This document shows positions 14,988 to 23,130 of a DNA stretch of 64,000 nucleotides, piece by piece. The notes under the pieces were generated by a model. It ran no database searches and was not told where the DNA came from. It saw nothing but the letters and a program-made list of their open reading frames with translations. The translations under genes and the position numbers were made by a program. Positions within the stretch are counted from its first letter, which is position 1, and each line of letters opens with the position of its first letter. This DNA is from Streptomyces sp. 11x1. Lineage in GTDB: Bacteria > Actinomycetota > Actinomycetes > Streptomycetales > Streptomycetaceae. The stretch spans positions 10,379,001 to 10,443,000 of the forward strand of contig NZ_CP122458.1 in NCBI RefSeq assembly GCF_032598905.1, given 5' to 3'.

Positions 14988-16130
14988 GTGGCGACGAGAG
15001 ATGCCAGAATGAGCCGGGTGCGATCAGAAGGCGGGCGGGCTACCTTGGCGGACCAGACGGCCGACGGACCGGCGGACAGCGACGACGGACAGGGCGACAC
15101 GTCCCGGCCGGTCACGATCGCGTTCATCGCCGAGTCGGCGGGAGTGTCGGTCCCCACCGTGTCCAAGGTGATCAACGGCAGGTCCGGCGTCTCCGCCGAC
15201 ACCCGCGCCCGCGTCAAGGAACTGGTCGACCGGTACGGCTACCGCAAGCCGACCGGCGCCCAGCGCAACAACGTCCTGGAGCTGGTGTTCCGCGAGTTGG
15301 AGCACCTGTGGGCGGCCGAGATCATCCGGGGTGTCGAGCGGGTCGCCCGGCGCCACCGCGTGGGCGTCATGGTGTCCGAGTTCGGACTGCACGACTCGGA
15401 CCCGCTCACCTGGGACGACACCGTCTCCCGGCGGCCCAACTGCGTCCTGTCCGTGGCCCAGCTGTCCGAGGCCGAGCGGGAGCAACTCACGGCCAAGGGC
15501 ATCCCGTTCGTCGTCTTCGACCCGGCCACGGAACTGCCCGACGACGTCCCGTTCGTGGGCGCCACCAACTGGTCCGGCGGTCGGGCCGCGACCCGCCACC
15601 TCACCGAACTCGGCCACCGCCGCATCGCCATGATCGCCGGCCCGCCGGACCAGCTGTACTGCAGCGCCCGGCTGGACGGATACCGCTCCGCGATGGGAGC
15701 GGCCGGTCTGCCGGTCGACCCGGAACTCGTCGTGCACGCACCCCTCACCGGGGAGGACGGACAGCGCGCCGCACGCGCCCTGCTGGCCCTGCCCGACCGT
15801 CCGACGGCGATCTTCACCACCAACGACCTCCAGGCGCTGGGCGTCTACCAGGCGGCACGCGAGGCGGGTCTGCGGATTCCCGACGACCTGAGCGTCGTCG
15901 GATTCGACGACCTGCCGGTCGTGGCGTGGGTCGACCCGCCCCTGACGACCGTTCACCAGCCCCTGACGGAGATGGCGGTGGCCGCGACCGAACTGGCGCT
16001 CACGCTCGGCCGGGGCGAGGCCGCCCCCCAGGCCGGGATGGAGATCGCCACGACCCTGACGGTCCGGTCCAGCACTGCTCCGCCCCGGAAGCCGACGGGC
16101 CGGGCCGTTGACCACCGGGACGGCCGGTAG
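14988..16130 (+). CDS. LacI-family transcriptional regulator of glycoside hydrolases
   Basis: A 380-aa repressor. After a ~40-aa low-complexity N-terminal extension comes the LacI HTH (TIAFIAESAGVSVPTVSKVI, hinge region to ~95), then the periplasmic-binding-like effector domain (ELVFRELEHLWAAEIIRGVE ... VVGFDDLPVVAWVDPPLTTV). The GTG start at 14988 has GGAGG 8 nt upstream; ATG 15009 is an alternative. It lies between a GH5 and a GH43 gene, and three nearby GAAACTTTC palindromes make it the likely local regulator. The inducer is probably a xylo- or gluco-oligosaccharide (inference). Confidence 0.9.
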   Translation: MATRDARMSRVRSEGGRATLADQTADGPADSDDGQGDTSRPVTIAFIAESAGVSVPTVSKVINGRSGVSADTRARVKELVDRYGYRKPTGAQRNNVLELVFRELEHLWAAEIIRGVERVARRHRVGVMVSEFGLHDSDPLTWDDTVSRRPNCVLSVAQLSEAEREQLTAKGIPFVVFDPATELPDDVPFVGATNWSGGRAATRHLTELGHRRIAMIAGPPDQLYCSARLDGYRSAMGAAGLPVDPELVVHAPLTGEDGQRAARALLALPDRPTAIFTTNDLQALGVYQAAREAGLRIPDDLSVVGFDDLPVVAWVDPPLTTVHQPLTEMAVAATELALTLGRGEAAPQAGMEIATTLTVRSSTAPPRKPTGRAVDHRDGR

Positions 16131-16142
16131 CTAGCCTGCTGG

Positions 16143-16175
16143 AGAAACTTTCTACAACTTGATACGAGACTTTCG
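16143..16175. promoter_or_regulatory. Tandem operators upstream of GH43
   Basis: AGAAACTTTCT (16143-16153) is a perfect 11-bp palindrome. CGAGACTTTCG (16165-16175) is a near-perfect second copy with one mismatched pair. Their centres are 22 bp apart, about two helical turns, so two repressor dimers would sit on the same DNA face. Confidence 0.7.
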
Positions 16176-16198
16176 TGACTGCGAAAGGATCCCTGAGG

Positions 16199-17710
16199 GT
16201 GACCAGCGTGTCCGAGACGGACCACACCGTCAGCAATCCGGTGATCCCCGGCTTCCACCCCGACCCCTCCGTCTGCCGGGCGGGCGACGACTACTACCTC
16301 GCGTGCTCCAGCTTCGAGTACTTCCCGGGCGTCCCCCTCTTCCACAGCCGGGACCTGGTGCACTGGACCCAGATCGGCAACGCCCTCGACCGCCCGAGCC
16401 AACTGCGGCTGCCGCCGGACGCGGCCTCCTCCGGAGGGATCTACGCGCCCACCCTGCGCCATCACGACGGCCGTTTCTGGCTGATCGTCACCAACGTCAG
16501 CGGCGACGGCAACCTGCTGTTCACCGCCACCGATCCGGCGGGACCCTGGTCCGACCCGATCCGGCTGCCCGGGGTGCACGGCATCGATCCCGACCTCGCC
16601 TGGGACGACGACGGCACCTGCTGGTGCACCACCGCGGGAGTCGGACAGATCGGCCTCGACCCCCACACCGGCGAGACCTCCGGCACCCGCCGACAGCTGT
16701 GGTCCGGGGCTCCCGGCGCCAAGGCCCCCGAGGCACCGCACCTCTACCACATCGGCGACCACTGGTACCTGCTCATCGCCGAGGGCGGCACCGAGCGGGG
16801 CCACGGCGTCTCCATCGCCCGCGGCACCAGCCCCACCGGCCCGTTCGAGCCCTGCCCGGACAACCCGATCCTGAGCCACCGCGGCAGGGACCACCCCATC
16901 CAGAACACCGGCCACGCCGACCTCGTACAGGGGCCCGACGGTTCATGGTGGATGGTGCTGCTCGGCGTGCGTCCCGGCGGCGGCACCCCCGGCTGGCACG
17001 TACTCGGCCGCGAGACCTACCTGGTGCCGGTGGAATGGGCCGACGGCTGGCCCGTCGTCGGAGAACTGTCCACGACCATGCCCGCGCCGCCCTGGCCCCT
17101 CCATCCGCCCGCCGTCCTCCCGGAAACCCGGGACGACTTCGACGCCGCCGAACTGGCGCCGCACTGGATCTCGTTGCGTCGGCGTCCCCCCGAGGACGTC
17201 ACCACCAAGGAACGGCCCGGCTCACTGACCCTGCGTGCCCGTGGAGAGTCGCTCGACGACGCCGAGGTGACGTTCGTCGGACGCCGCCAGCAGCACGCGT
17301 CGTGCCGGGTGCGCACCCTGGTGGATGTGGCGGAGGGACAGGGCGGCCTCGCCGTACGCCTCGACGAACGGCACCACTACTCCGTCGAGACGAGCGCGGG
17401 AGAGGTGCGGGTCCGCGCCCGTATCGGCCCGTTGAACACGGTCGTGGCGTCCCGGCCGGCGCCGGCCGGACCCGTGGTGCTCCGCGCCGAGACGGTCCCC
17501 GCGACGGTGAACGACCCGCGGACCGGCCCCGACCTCGTCTCTCTCGGCTACGAGGAACCGGACGGCACCTACGTCGAACTCGCCTCGCTGGACGGCCGGT
17601 ACCTGTCCACGGAGGTCGCCGGAGGCTTCACCGGACGTGTGTTCGGCATGTTCGCCTCCGCGGCCTCCGTCCACTTCGACTGGTTCGACTACGAGCCGCT
17701 GGAGAGCTGA
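16199..17710 (+). CDS. GH43 beta-xylosidase / alpha-L-arabinofuranosidase
   Basis: A 503-aa, apparently cytoplasmic hydrolase for xylo- or arabino-oligosaccharides. The five-bladed GH43 propeller (about 10-300) shows NPVIPGFHPDPSVCRAGDDY with the general-base Asp, GGIYAPTLRHHDGRFW, the pKa-modulating Asp in GIDPDLAWDDDG, and the general acid in KAPEAPHLYHIGDHWYL. The C-terminal ~190 aa is a concanavalin-like GH43_C2 beta-sandwich (DDFDAAELAPHW to HFDWFDYEP). The GTG at 16199 has AAAGGA 9 nt upstream; the more 5' GTG at 16175 lies in the second operator. Absence of a signal peptide suggests action on imported oligosaccharides. Confidence 0.92.
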   Translation: MTSVSETDHTVSNPVIPGFHPDPSVCRAGDDYYLACSSFEYFPGVPLFHSRDLVHWTQIGNALDRPSQLRLPPDAASSGGIYAPTLRHHDGRFWLIVTNVSGDGNLLFTATDPAGPWSDPIRLPGVHGIDPDLAWDDDGTCWCTTAGVGQIGLDPHTGETSGTRRQLWSGAPGAKAPEAPHLYHIGDHWYLLIAEGGTERGHGVSIARGTSPTGPFEPCPDNPILSHRGRDHPIQNTGHADLVQGPDGSWWMVLLGVRPGGGTPGWHVLGRETYLVPVEWADGWPVVGELSTTMPAPPWPLHPPAVLPETRDDFDAAELAPHWISLRRRPPEDVTTKERPGSLTLRARGESLDDAEVTFVGRRQQHASCRVRTLVDVAEGQGGLAVRLDERHHYSVETSAGEVRVRARIGPLNTVVASRPAPAGPVVLRAETVPATVNDPRTGPDLVSLGYEEPDGTYVELASLDGRYLSTEVAGGFTGRVFGMFASAASVHFDWFDYEPLES

Positions 17711-17904
17711 AGCGACCGCTGCTCCCGGCGCCGCCGCTGCAGGTCCGGGTCGGGCACGGGTGCGGCCGCCACCAGACGGCGGGTGTACTCGTGCCGGGGC
17801 CGGACGCACACGTCGACGCTGGTCTCCTCCTCCACGATGCGCCCGTGCTGCAGGACCAGGGTGCGGTCCGCGAACTCCTTGACGACCGCGAGGTCGTGCG
17901 TCAG
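17689..17904 (-). pseudogene. C-terminal remnant of an oligopeptide ABC transporter ATPase (OppF/DppF-like)
   Basis: On the - strand the sequence reads THDLAVVKEFADRTLVLQHG, then RIVEEETSVDVC, RPRHEYTRRLVAAAPVPDP. This is the H-loop and the C-terminal oligopeptide-transporter domain of Opp/Dpp ATPases. The Walker A, signature and Walker B parts are missing, and the DNA upstream (17905-18074) shows no related frame. The remnant ends within the last 22 bp of the GH43 gene on the opposite strand. Confidence 0.8.
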
Positions 17905-18074
17905 AGGCGGGCCCGGTGTCGGTGTCCGGCCCGGGGTAGACCGGCACCGCCAACGAGACAGGCTGGAACGTCCTGTTGGCCGGGGCACGCGGCACTGACG
18001 ACGTTTCCGCCCACGCCACTCCCGCCCGCGCCGCCGACCTCCGGCCTCGGGCCGCAGGCCGCGCTCTCGGCTCA

Positions 18075-18602
18075 TCAGGAGCGTGGCAGGTACAGGGACG
18101 TCCCAGTCTGTTCGACCTCGGCCTCGACGTCGTCGGCGAAGGCCCCGGTCGCCGTCACACCACCGAAGAGCACGGTGGCGGCCACCGCGGCCGCCGCGAA
18201 CGTCCTCCGGCGCGGCCACACCCGCCTGGCACGCCCGCTCTGGAGACCCTCTCTCGCTACCTCCCGGCAGCGCGGGTCCGGGGCGGCGGCGACCGTGCGA
18301 GGCCGCACGGCGGTTTCGGCGGGCGGCCCGCACGCGATGGCCACGCGTGCGTCCAGCCACGCCTCCGCTTCCTCCGCCCGCACCCCGCACGCCGCCACGA
18401 ACGCCGCGACCAACTCCTCGCGGGGCAGGCGGTCCCGGCCGAGCATGGTCGCCGCCGTGGAGTAGGGCAGGGTGTGACCCGCCTCCGTCGCGCGGCGTTC
18501 CAGCTGGCGGTAGCTCCGGCCCGACCAGGCCTTGAGGCGGCGGAGCGCCGCCACGAAGGCGACGGCGTCGGTGTCGGGCGGTGTGGGCGGTGCTGTGGTC
18601 AT
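18075..18602 (-). CDS. HTH-domain membrane-anchored hypothetical protein
   Basis: A 175-aa protein. The N-terminal ~85 aa resemble the actinomycete XRE-like domain FVAALRRLKAWSGRSYRQLE ... AATMLGRDRLPREELVAAFV found in many Streptomyces regulators. About 130-150 is a single hydrophobic segment (TFAAAAVAATVLFGG), followed by a short tail. This layout suggests a DNA-binding or anti-sigma-like protein tethered to the membrane. AGGGGGG precedes the ATG. It is divergent from the lipoprotein gene at 18725. Confidence 0.8.
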   Translation of the reverse strand: MTTAPPTPPDTDAVAFVAALRRLKAWSGRSYRQLERRATEAGHTLPYSTAATMLGRDRLPREELVAAFVAACGVRAEEAEAWLDARVAIACGPPAETAVRPRTVAAAPDPRCREVAREGLQSGRARRVWPRRRTFAAAAVAATVLFGGVTATGAFADDVEAEVEQTGTSLYLPRS

Positions 18603-18724
18603 CGTGGTTCCCCCCTGTTGGCCTGGACGTGCACGGGCTCGCACAAGCTCGAACACCATCATGGCTTGAGAAGCGGCGGGAGCGATGGCCAACATCGGGA
18701 CGGATTCCTGATGTTGGAGGTCAT

Positions 18725-19924
18725 ATGGGTACGAGTCCCTCCCACCACGGTCACGGCCGCAGTCACCGCTCCCGCCCCCGCCGCCGGACCGCCATCGGCA
18801 CCGCCTTCGCCGCTCTGCTGGCGATCGGCGGGTGCGCCGAGGAGCCTGGTGCCGAACGGTCGGTGGCGCGCGCCCCTGAGGCCCGGCACCGCGAAGCGGA
18901 GTCGGTCGCCGACTTCCTCCGCCGTACCCTGCCCGCCGGGCCCGGTGGCACCGTGATCGCCGCCCGCGGGGACCGGCTCGTGCACTGCGGCGGATTCGGG
19001 GCGGCGGACCGTGCCGCCGGCGCTCCCGCGAGCTGCCGGACCGTGTACGACGTCATGTCGATCACCAAGCAGTTCACCGCGGCCGCGATCGTGAAACTGG
19101 AGGTGCTGGGCCGGCTCCGGGTGAGCGATCCGATCAGCCGGTTCCTCGGCCGGGGGCGCACCGTGCCCGAAGAGAAGCGTGGCATCACCGTTGAGCACCT
19201 GTTGACGCACACCTCGGGTCTGGTCGAGGGCCTCGGCGACGACTACGACCCCGTGTCGCGGGAGGAGTTGGTGCGCGGGGCCCTCTCGTCGCTGCTGCGG
19301 TCCGCCCCGGGTGAGGAGTTCCACTACTCCAACACCGGTTACAGCCTGCTCGCGGCGATCGTCGAGGAGGCGTCCGGGGAGACGTACGAAGGGTTCCTGG
19401 CCCGGCACCTGTTCCAGCCGGCCGGGATGGAGCAGACCGGCTATGTGCTGCCTCGCTGGCCCAGGCACCTGGTCGCGGTGGAGTACGACAGCCGGGGGCG
19501 CGCCCAGGGGCGGCCCTTCGACCACCCCTGGGCCGCCGACGGACCGTACTGGAACCTGCGCGGCAACGGCGGCATGCTCTCCACCGCCCACGACATGTTC
19601 CGCTGGCACCGCGCGCTCCTGGGGGACGAGATCCTGCCGGCGCGGGCCAGGGACAGGCTCTTCGAGTCCCACGTCCCGGAGCCCGGATCGGAGAGTTCGT
19701 ACGGATACGGCTGGAGTCTGCGCGACACCCCGGACGGTCGGCTTGCCTGGCACGACGGCGGCAACGACTGGTCCCTGGGGCTCCTGAGCCGGTCCCTGCG
19801 GGACGGCGTCCTCGTGTTCTGGATCAGCAACCACGCCTCCCGCGACGGGAAATGGAACCTGGAGGACCAGGCGCAGGCGCTGACACTGGGCATCGCGGAC
19901 CGTGTGCGCGCGGAGGGCGACTGA
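18725..19924 (+). CDS. Beta-lactamase-fold serine hydrolase lipoprotein
   Basis: A 399-aa class C beta-lactamase/DD-peptidase-fold protein. The N terminus is Arg/His-rich and leads into a signal peptide with the lipobox AIGGC, so it should be lipidated on the outer face. Catalytic motifs are SITK (Ser-x-x-Lys, with DVMSITKQF), YSNTGY (Tyr-x-Asn) and the late WHDGGND replacing the usual KTG/HTG. It resembles D-aminopeptidases or esterases of family S12. GGAGG precedes the ATG. A 17-bp terminator overlaps its stop. Confidence 0.9.
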   Translation: MGTSPSHHGHGRSHRSRPRRRTAIGTAFAALLAIGGCAEEPGAERSVARAPEARHREAESVADFLRRTLPAGPGGTVIAARGDRLVHCGGFGAADRAAGAPASCRTVYDVMSITKQFTAAAIVKLEVLGRLRVSDPISRFLGRGRTVPEEKRGITVEHLLTHTSGLVEGLGDDYDPVSREELVRGALSSLLRSAPGEEFHYSNTGYSLLAAIVEEASGETYEGFLARHLFQPAGMEQTGYVLPRWPRHLVAVEYDSRGRAQGRPFDHPWAADGPYWNLRGNGGMLSTAHDMFRWHRALLGDEILPARARDRLFESHVPEPGSESSYGYGWSLRDTPDGRLAWHDGGNDWSLGLLSRSLRDGVLVFWISNHASRDGKWNLEDQAQALTLGIADRVRAEGD

Positions 19925-19960
19925 CACGCCTGGGACGAGCCGCGTCAGTCGCCCTCCGCG
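19909..19960. terminator. Bidirectional 17-bp terminator between convergent genes
   Basis: CGCGGAGGGCGACTGAC (19909-19925) is perfectly complementary to GTCAGTCGCCCTCCGCG (19944-19960) with an 18-nt loop. The left arm includes the serine-hydrolase stop codon. The convergent MarR gene stops at 19975. Confidence 0.88.
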
Positions 19961-19974
19961 TGGCGTCGCGGGGC

Positions 19975-20475
19975 TCAGGGCAGTCGTGGCAGTACGTCCC
20001 TGGCCGTGTGGCTGAGGATGCGGAGGTCCTCCGCGAACCGCCCGCGATCGGCCTCCGGCAGCGGGCTCAGGAAATACTTCTTGATGTTCTCGACGTGGAC
20101 CAGAGCGGCGCGCACCGTCGTCTCCTCGCCCAGCGGGGTCAGCCGTACCCGCTTTCCGCGCCGGTCGGAGGGGGACTCCGCCCGGGTGACCAGCCCCGCC
20201 GCCTCCATGCGGTCGACCAGCCGGGTGGCCCCGCCGGTGGTGAGGACCTGCTCCTGGGCGACGGCCCGCATGGACAGCCCCGGTTCACCCGCGCGCCCGA
20301 GGATCAGCAACACCTCGAACATCAGATGACTGATGCCGCACTCGACTTCGAGTGCCCGCCCGAGGATGTACTCCAGCCGGTTGGCCGCGCCCTGCAGCCG
20401 CCCGAACGCGAGGACGAGCTGGTGGTCGGCGGCCTCCTTGGCCGTACTGATGCCTGCCTGCTCACTCACGGCCAT
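19975..20475 (-). CDS. MarR-family transcriptional regulator
   Basis: A 166-aa winged-helix regulator: LVLAFGRLQGAANRLEYILG, HTH around SMRAVAQEQVLTTGGATRLV, and the wing DRRGKRVRLTPLGEE. MarR proteins usually repress neighbouring export or catabolic genes when a phenolic ligand is absent; here no divergent partner is adjacent, so the target is unknown. ATG at 20475 behind AGAGGGG; the frame stays open upstream to 20673 but without family similarity. Confidence 0.9.
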   Translation of the reverse strand: MAVSEQAGISTAKEAADHQLVLAFGRLQGAANRLEYILGRALEVECGISHLMFEVLLILGRAGEPGLSMRAVAQEQVLTTGGATRLVDRMEAAGLVTRAESPSDRRGKRVRLTPLGEETTVRAALVHVENIKKYFLSPLPEADRGRFAEDLRILSHTARDVLPRLP

Positions 20476-20912
20476 GCCGCCCCTCTTCCGGTCCCGGCCG
20501 CCACCGTACCGATCACGTCGCCGATGCGGGGACGGCGGCCGGGCGGGACCGCGACGTCGTCGCGACGCCCCCGGGTGCAGTCCCAGCCGGCCGGGCGTCG
20601 GCTTTCCCTGGACCTCGCCGAAATACAGGGCGAAGGTCTGCCTCCAGCGCTGGACCGCGGCACGGTCGGCCATGACGCGGGGGGAACGCGGGGGAAGCCG
20701 TCCACATGGGCGTTCGGGGGTTTCCTCGCGCCCTTCGCTTTACGGGACCACGGTGCCGGGCCTCCGCGCGGCGGGCCCCCGGATCACGCCTGAACATGCC
20801 CGAGGGGCATGCGTGGCGAGGCAATCCCTCCCTCGCTCTTGACGCGCTCTCCCCTCGCCCGAGCCCTGGGGCGTGCGCTCCTCCGGGCGAACCCCGGAGC
20901 GAGGTCCCGGGC
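20476..20912. other. 437-nt gap with no supported gene
   Basis: The only clear structure is a hairpin CATGCCC-GAG-GGGCATG at 20795-20811. Open frames here have no recognisable protein features. The region may hold the MarR promoter and the terminator of the gene at 20913. Confidence 0.6.
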
Positions 20913-21716
20913 TCAGTCGGTCGCCGCCGCGGGCTCGGAGGAGGACTGTGCCGGGGCGGCTGATTCCGGCGCGTCGGGAGCGGTGTAGTACACGGAGGAA
21001 CCCTGCTTGACGCGCTGGGCGTTGCTCTTGGCGACGAGCCCTTCGAGGGTGGTGCGCACGACGTTGGTCTGCACACGGCGGTCCGGGTGGGCCTGGGCGA
21101 GCGCGGCGGCGACCTCGGCCGCGGAGCGCGGTTCGCTCTGCTCGGTGAGGTGGCGGCGGATGAGTTCGACGAGCGTGGGCTGCGCCTTCTCGGCGGGCGC
21201 GGTCTTGGTCGCCGTCGTCTTGGTGGCGGTTGTCGCGGTCTTCTTGGCCGTCGCACTGCCGGACTTCGTACTCGCGGACTTCGTGCCCGCCGTCTTCGTG
21301 CTCAAGGTCTTCGCGGTCGCTGACTTCGGGGCGGCGGTCTTGGTGGTCGCGGCTTTAGAAGCGGCGGTCTTCGTGGCGGTCGACTTCTTCGTCCGCTTGC
21401 CGTCCTGCGTGGGCTCGGCCTTCTTCGCCCGGGTGCGCCTGCCGGCTTCCGGGGAGGGAGCGGCTTTCTGCCGGGGCACGGAGGGAGCCGCGGGCTCCTC
21501 GGACACGGCCGCGGGCTCGGATGCCGCGACACCGAGGGCCTGCTGCATGTTCACCAGCACGGCGTGGTCCTGCCGCAGACCGAGGAGTTGCTCCTGCAGA
21601 GCGTCGATCTCCCCGATGAGACGGTCCTGTTCCTTGGCGTTGCGCTCCAGGTCGGCTGCGACCTGGGCGGTGTACTGCGTCTTGAGATCGGCTGACTCGG
21701 ATGGTGTCTCGGTCAT
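20913..21716 (-). CDS. Histone-H1-like KA-rich regulatory protein with coiled coil and winged helix
   Basis: A 267-aa protein in three parts. Residues ~1-65 form a coiled coil (LERNAKEQDRLIGEIDALQ). Residues ~80-175 are a Lys/Ala/Thr-rich low-complexity tract of repeated TKTA/SKSA units, very like eukaryotic H1 tails and mycobacterial HupB tails. Residues ~178-245 look like a small winged helix (PTLVELIRRHLTEQSEPRSA to VYYTAP). It probably binds DNA and shapes the nucleoid, or is a regulator. ATG start. It is divergent from the gene at 21892. Confidence 0.8.
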   Translation of the reverse strand: MTETPSESADLKTQYTAQVAADLERNAKEQDRLIGEIDALQEQLLGLRQDHAVLVNMQQALGVAASEPAAVSEEPAAPSVPRQKAAPSPEAGRRTRAKKAEPTQDGKRTKKSTATKTAASKAATTKTAAPKSATAKTLSTKTAGTKSASTKSGSATAKKTATTATKTTATKTAPAEKAQPTLVELIRRHLTEQSEPRSAAEVAAALAQAHPDRRVQTNVVRTTLEGLVAKSNAQRVKQGSSVYYTAPDAPESAAPAQSSSEPAAATD

Positions 21717-21891
21717 GGCGGTTCCCTTCCCGACAACAAACGTGATGTGTGCGGATGGTACTCACCCTTGTGCCCTCACAACCCCCGCATGAGCAGTTGT
21801 TCCCACGGAGAGGTGGCTTCCGCGCGGTGTGCGCATCTCGGTTGCCGCGGTGGTGCTCCGGCCACGATGCTGAGGTGATGAGGCACCCCGT

Positions 21892-22563
21892 ATGCGGCTG
21901 AGGCTGCGCGAGTTCAGGCCCCGGACAGGGCCCCACGAGCACCGTGTCGTCCAGCCCCGACAGTCCCTGCGCCACACCTCGTTGCGCGCGCCGGAGCCGA
22001 TCGGAATCCTGCTCGGCGACCACGACGGGCTGAACCGGCTGGCCGGACTGTTCTCCTTCGCCGCCTGCTCCCGGTACACGATCGTGCATGTGCCCTTGCG
22101 GGACGGTGTCCCACCGGACGAGGGCGTCGGCGAGCGTGTGGACCTGGTCCTGGCCCACCACACGCTCGGCCTGCGCTCCAGCAAGTGGCCCGAACTGCGG
22201 CGCAGGCTGGTCGACGGCACTCCGCTGACCGTCCGCACCGACGAGGCACGCACCGTTCGGGACGCCGGTTCCTGGACCGAACGTGGGCAACGGGCCGACT
22301 TCCGTGACGGGTTGCGGCACGCTACCCACGCCAGGACGTTCTTCCTCTTCGGCAGCCGTGACGTCTTCGCCGCGACCGCCACGTACTTCGCCCACGCGGC
22401 GGGCCGGGGCCCCCACCAGAAGGGAGTGGCCAAGGGCCACTCGGCCCTGATGACGGCACTCCCGTCACTGTCCCAGCCACCCGGCGGCGGCCACCCCCTC
22501 GAAGTCCTGATCTGCTTCAAGCCGTATCCGCCCTACGCCCACTTCGAGCGGCCGGGACACTGA
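21892..22563 (+). CDS. Conserved-looking hypothetical protein
   Basis: A 223-aa protein I cannot assign. The composition is that of a folded protein: APEPIGILLGDHDGLNRLAG, FAACSRYTIVHVPLRD and a C-terminal VLICFKPYPPYAHFERPG. There is no signal peptide or membrane segment. A GAGG element ~10 nt upstream of the ATG may serve as ribosome-binding site. Its 3' end abuts the DUF1684 remnant on the other strand. Confidence 0.6.
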   Translation: MRLRLREFRPRTGPHEHRVVQPRQSLRHTSLRAPEPIGILLGDHDGLNRLAGLFSFAACSRYTIVHVPLRDGVPPDEGVGERVDLVLAHHTLGLRSSKWPELRRRLVDGTPLTVRTDEARTVRDAGSWTERGQRADFRDGLRHATHARTFFLFGSRDVFAATATYFAHAAGRGPHQKGVAKGHSALMTALPSLSQPPGGGHPLEVLICFKPYPPYAHFERPGH

Positions 22564-22565
22564 GC

Positions 22566-22826
22566 GGGTTGAAGTCCAGGACGACCGTGCCGTCGGCGGC
22601 GGGCGGGGCGAGCGCGAGCGCCCGGTTGGCCGCGTAGGTGGTGACCCCGGACGTCGCGTCGGTGAACAGCACCAGCAGACCCCCCGGCCCGTGTCCGGGG
22701 AACGCGGTCAGGGCGAGGGAACGTCCGTCCAGTTCGAACTCGACCCGGCCCGGCGCGTCGTACACATGCTCAAGGCCCTCCACCGCCGCGCCCACCGTCG
22801 TCGGCCGGGGTGCGTCGAAGGTGCCG
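22566..22826 (-). pseudogene. DUF1684 C-terminal fragment
   Basis: The - strand encodes GTFDAPRPTTVGAAVEGLEH, then RVEFELDGRSLALTAFPGHG and VLFTDATSGVTTYAANRALA to VVLDFN, matching the core of DUF1684 proteins. The N-terminal ~100 residues and the conserved ending after DFN (NPPCAY-type motif) are missing. The end is replaced by unrelated sequence at the stop of the + strand gene. Confidence 0.8.
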
Positions 22827-22837
22827 CAACCGAGCGC

Positions 22838-22990
22838 CCGCCGGGACCAGGAACTTCCCGGCGGGGACGGTCAGGTCCACCGGCCCGACAGCGGTGACGG
22901 CCTCGCCGCCCCGGCCGTACCGGTGGGTGACCCGGCCCAGCCGCACCGTTCCGCGGTCCTCGCCGGGCTCGGCCGCCGCGCCGGTTCAGC
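22838..22990 (-). pseudogene. N-terminal fragment of an ABC transporter ATPase
   Basis: In another - strand frame the sequence reads GTVRLGRVTHRYGRGGEAVT then AVGPVDLTVPAGKFLV, the start of a nitrate/sulfonate/taurine-type ABC ATPase up to just before Walker A. It runs directly into the DUF1684 fragment, which lies in a different frame. This is a deletion junction between two dead genes. Confidence 0.65.
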
Positions 22991-23130
22991 AACAACACGA
23001 GCCCGGGCGTCGGCACAGGTCGATGACCAGGCGTCGCACCAAGGGCTCGGGGTTCATGGCCCGTTTCTCACGCAGCCGCGGCTCGACACCAAGAGGCGCC
23101 TGCTCTCTGGAACCGGGGCGGGAAGGACAC

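Noticed and set aside
20476..20673. An N-terminal extension or separate small gene upstream of MarR
   Set aside because: No family similarity and an unusual Arg/Pro-rich composition; the MarR domain begins at the ATG 20475.
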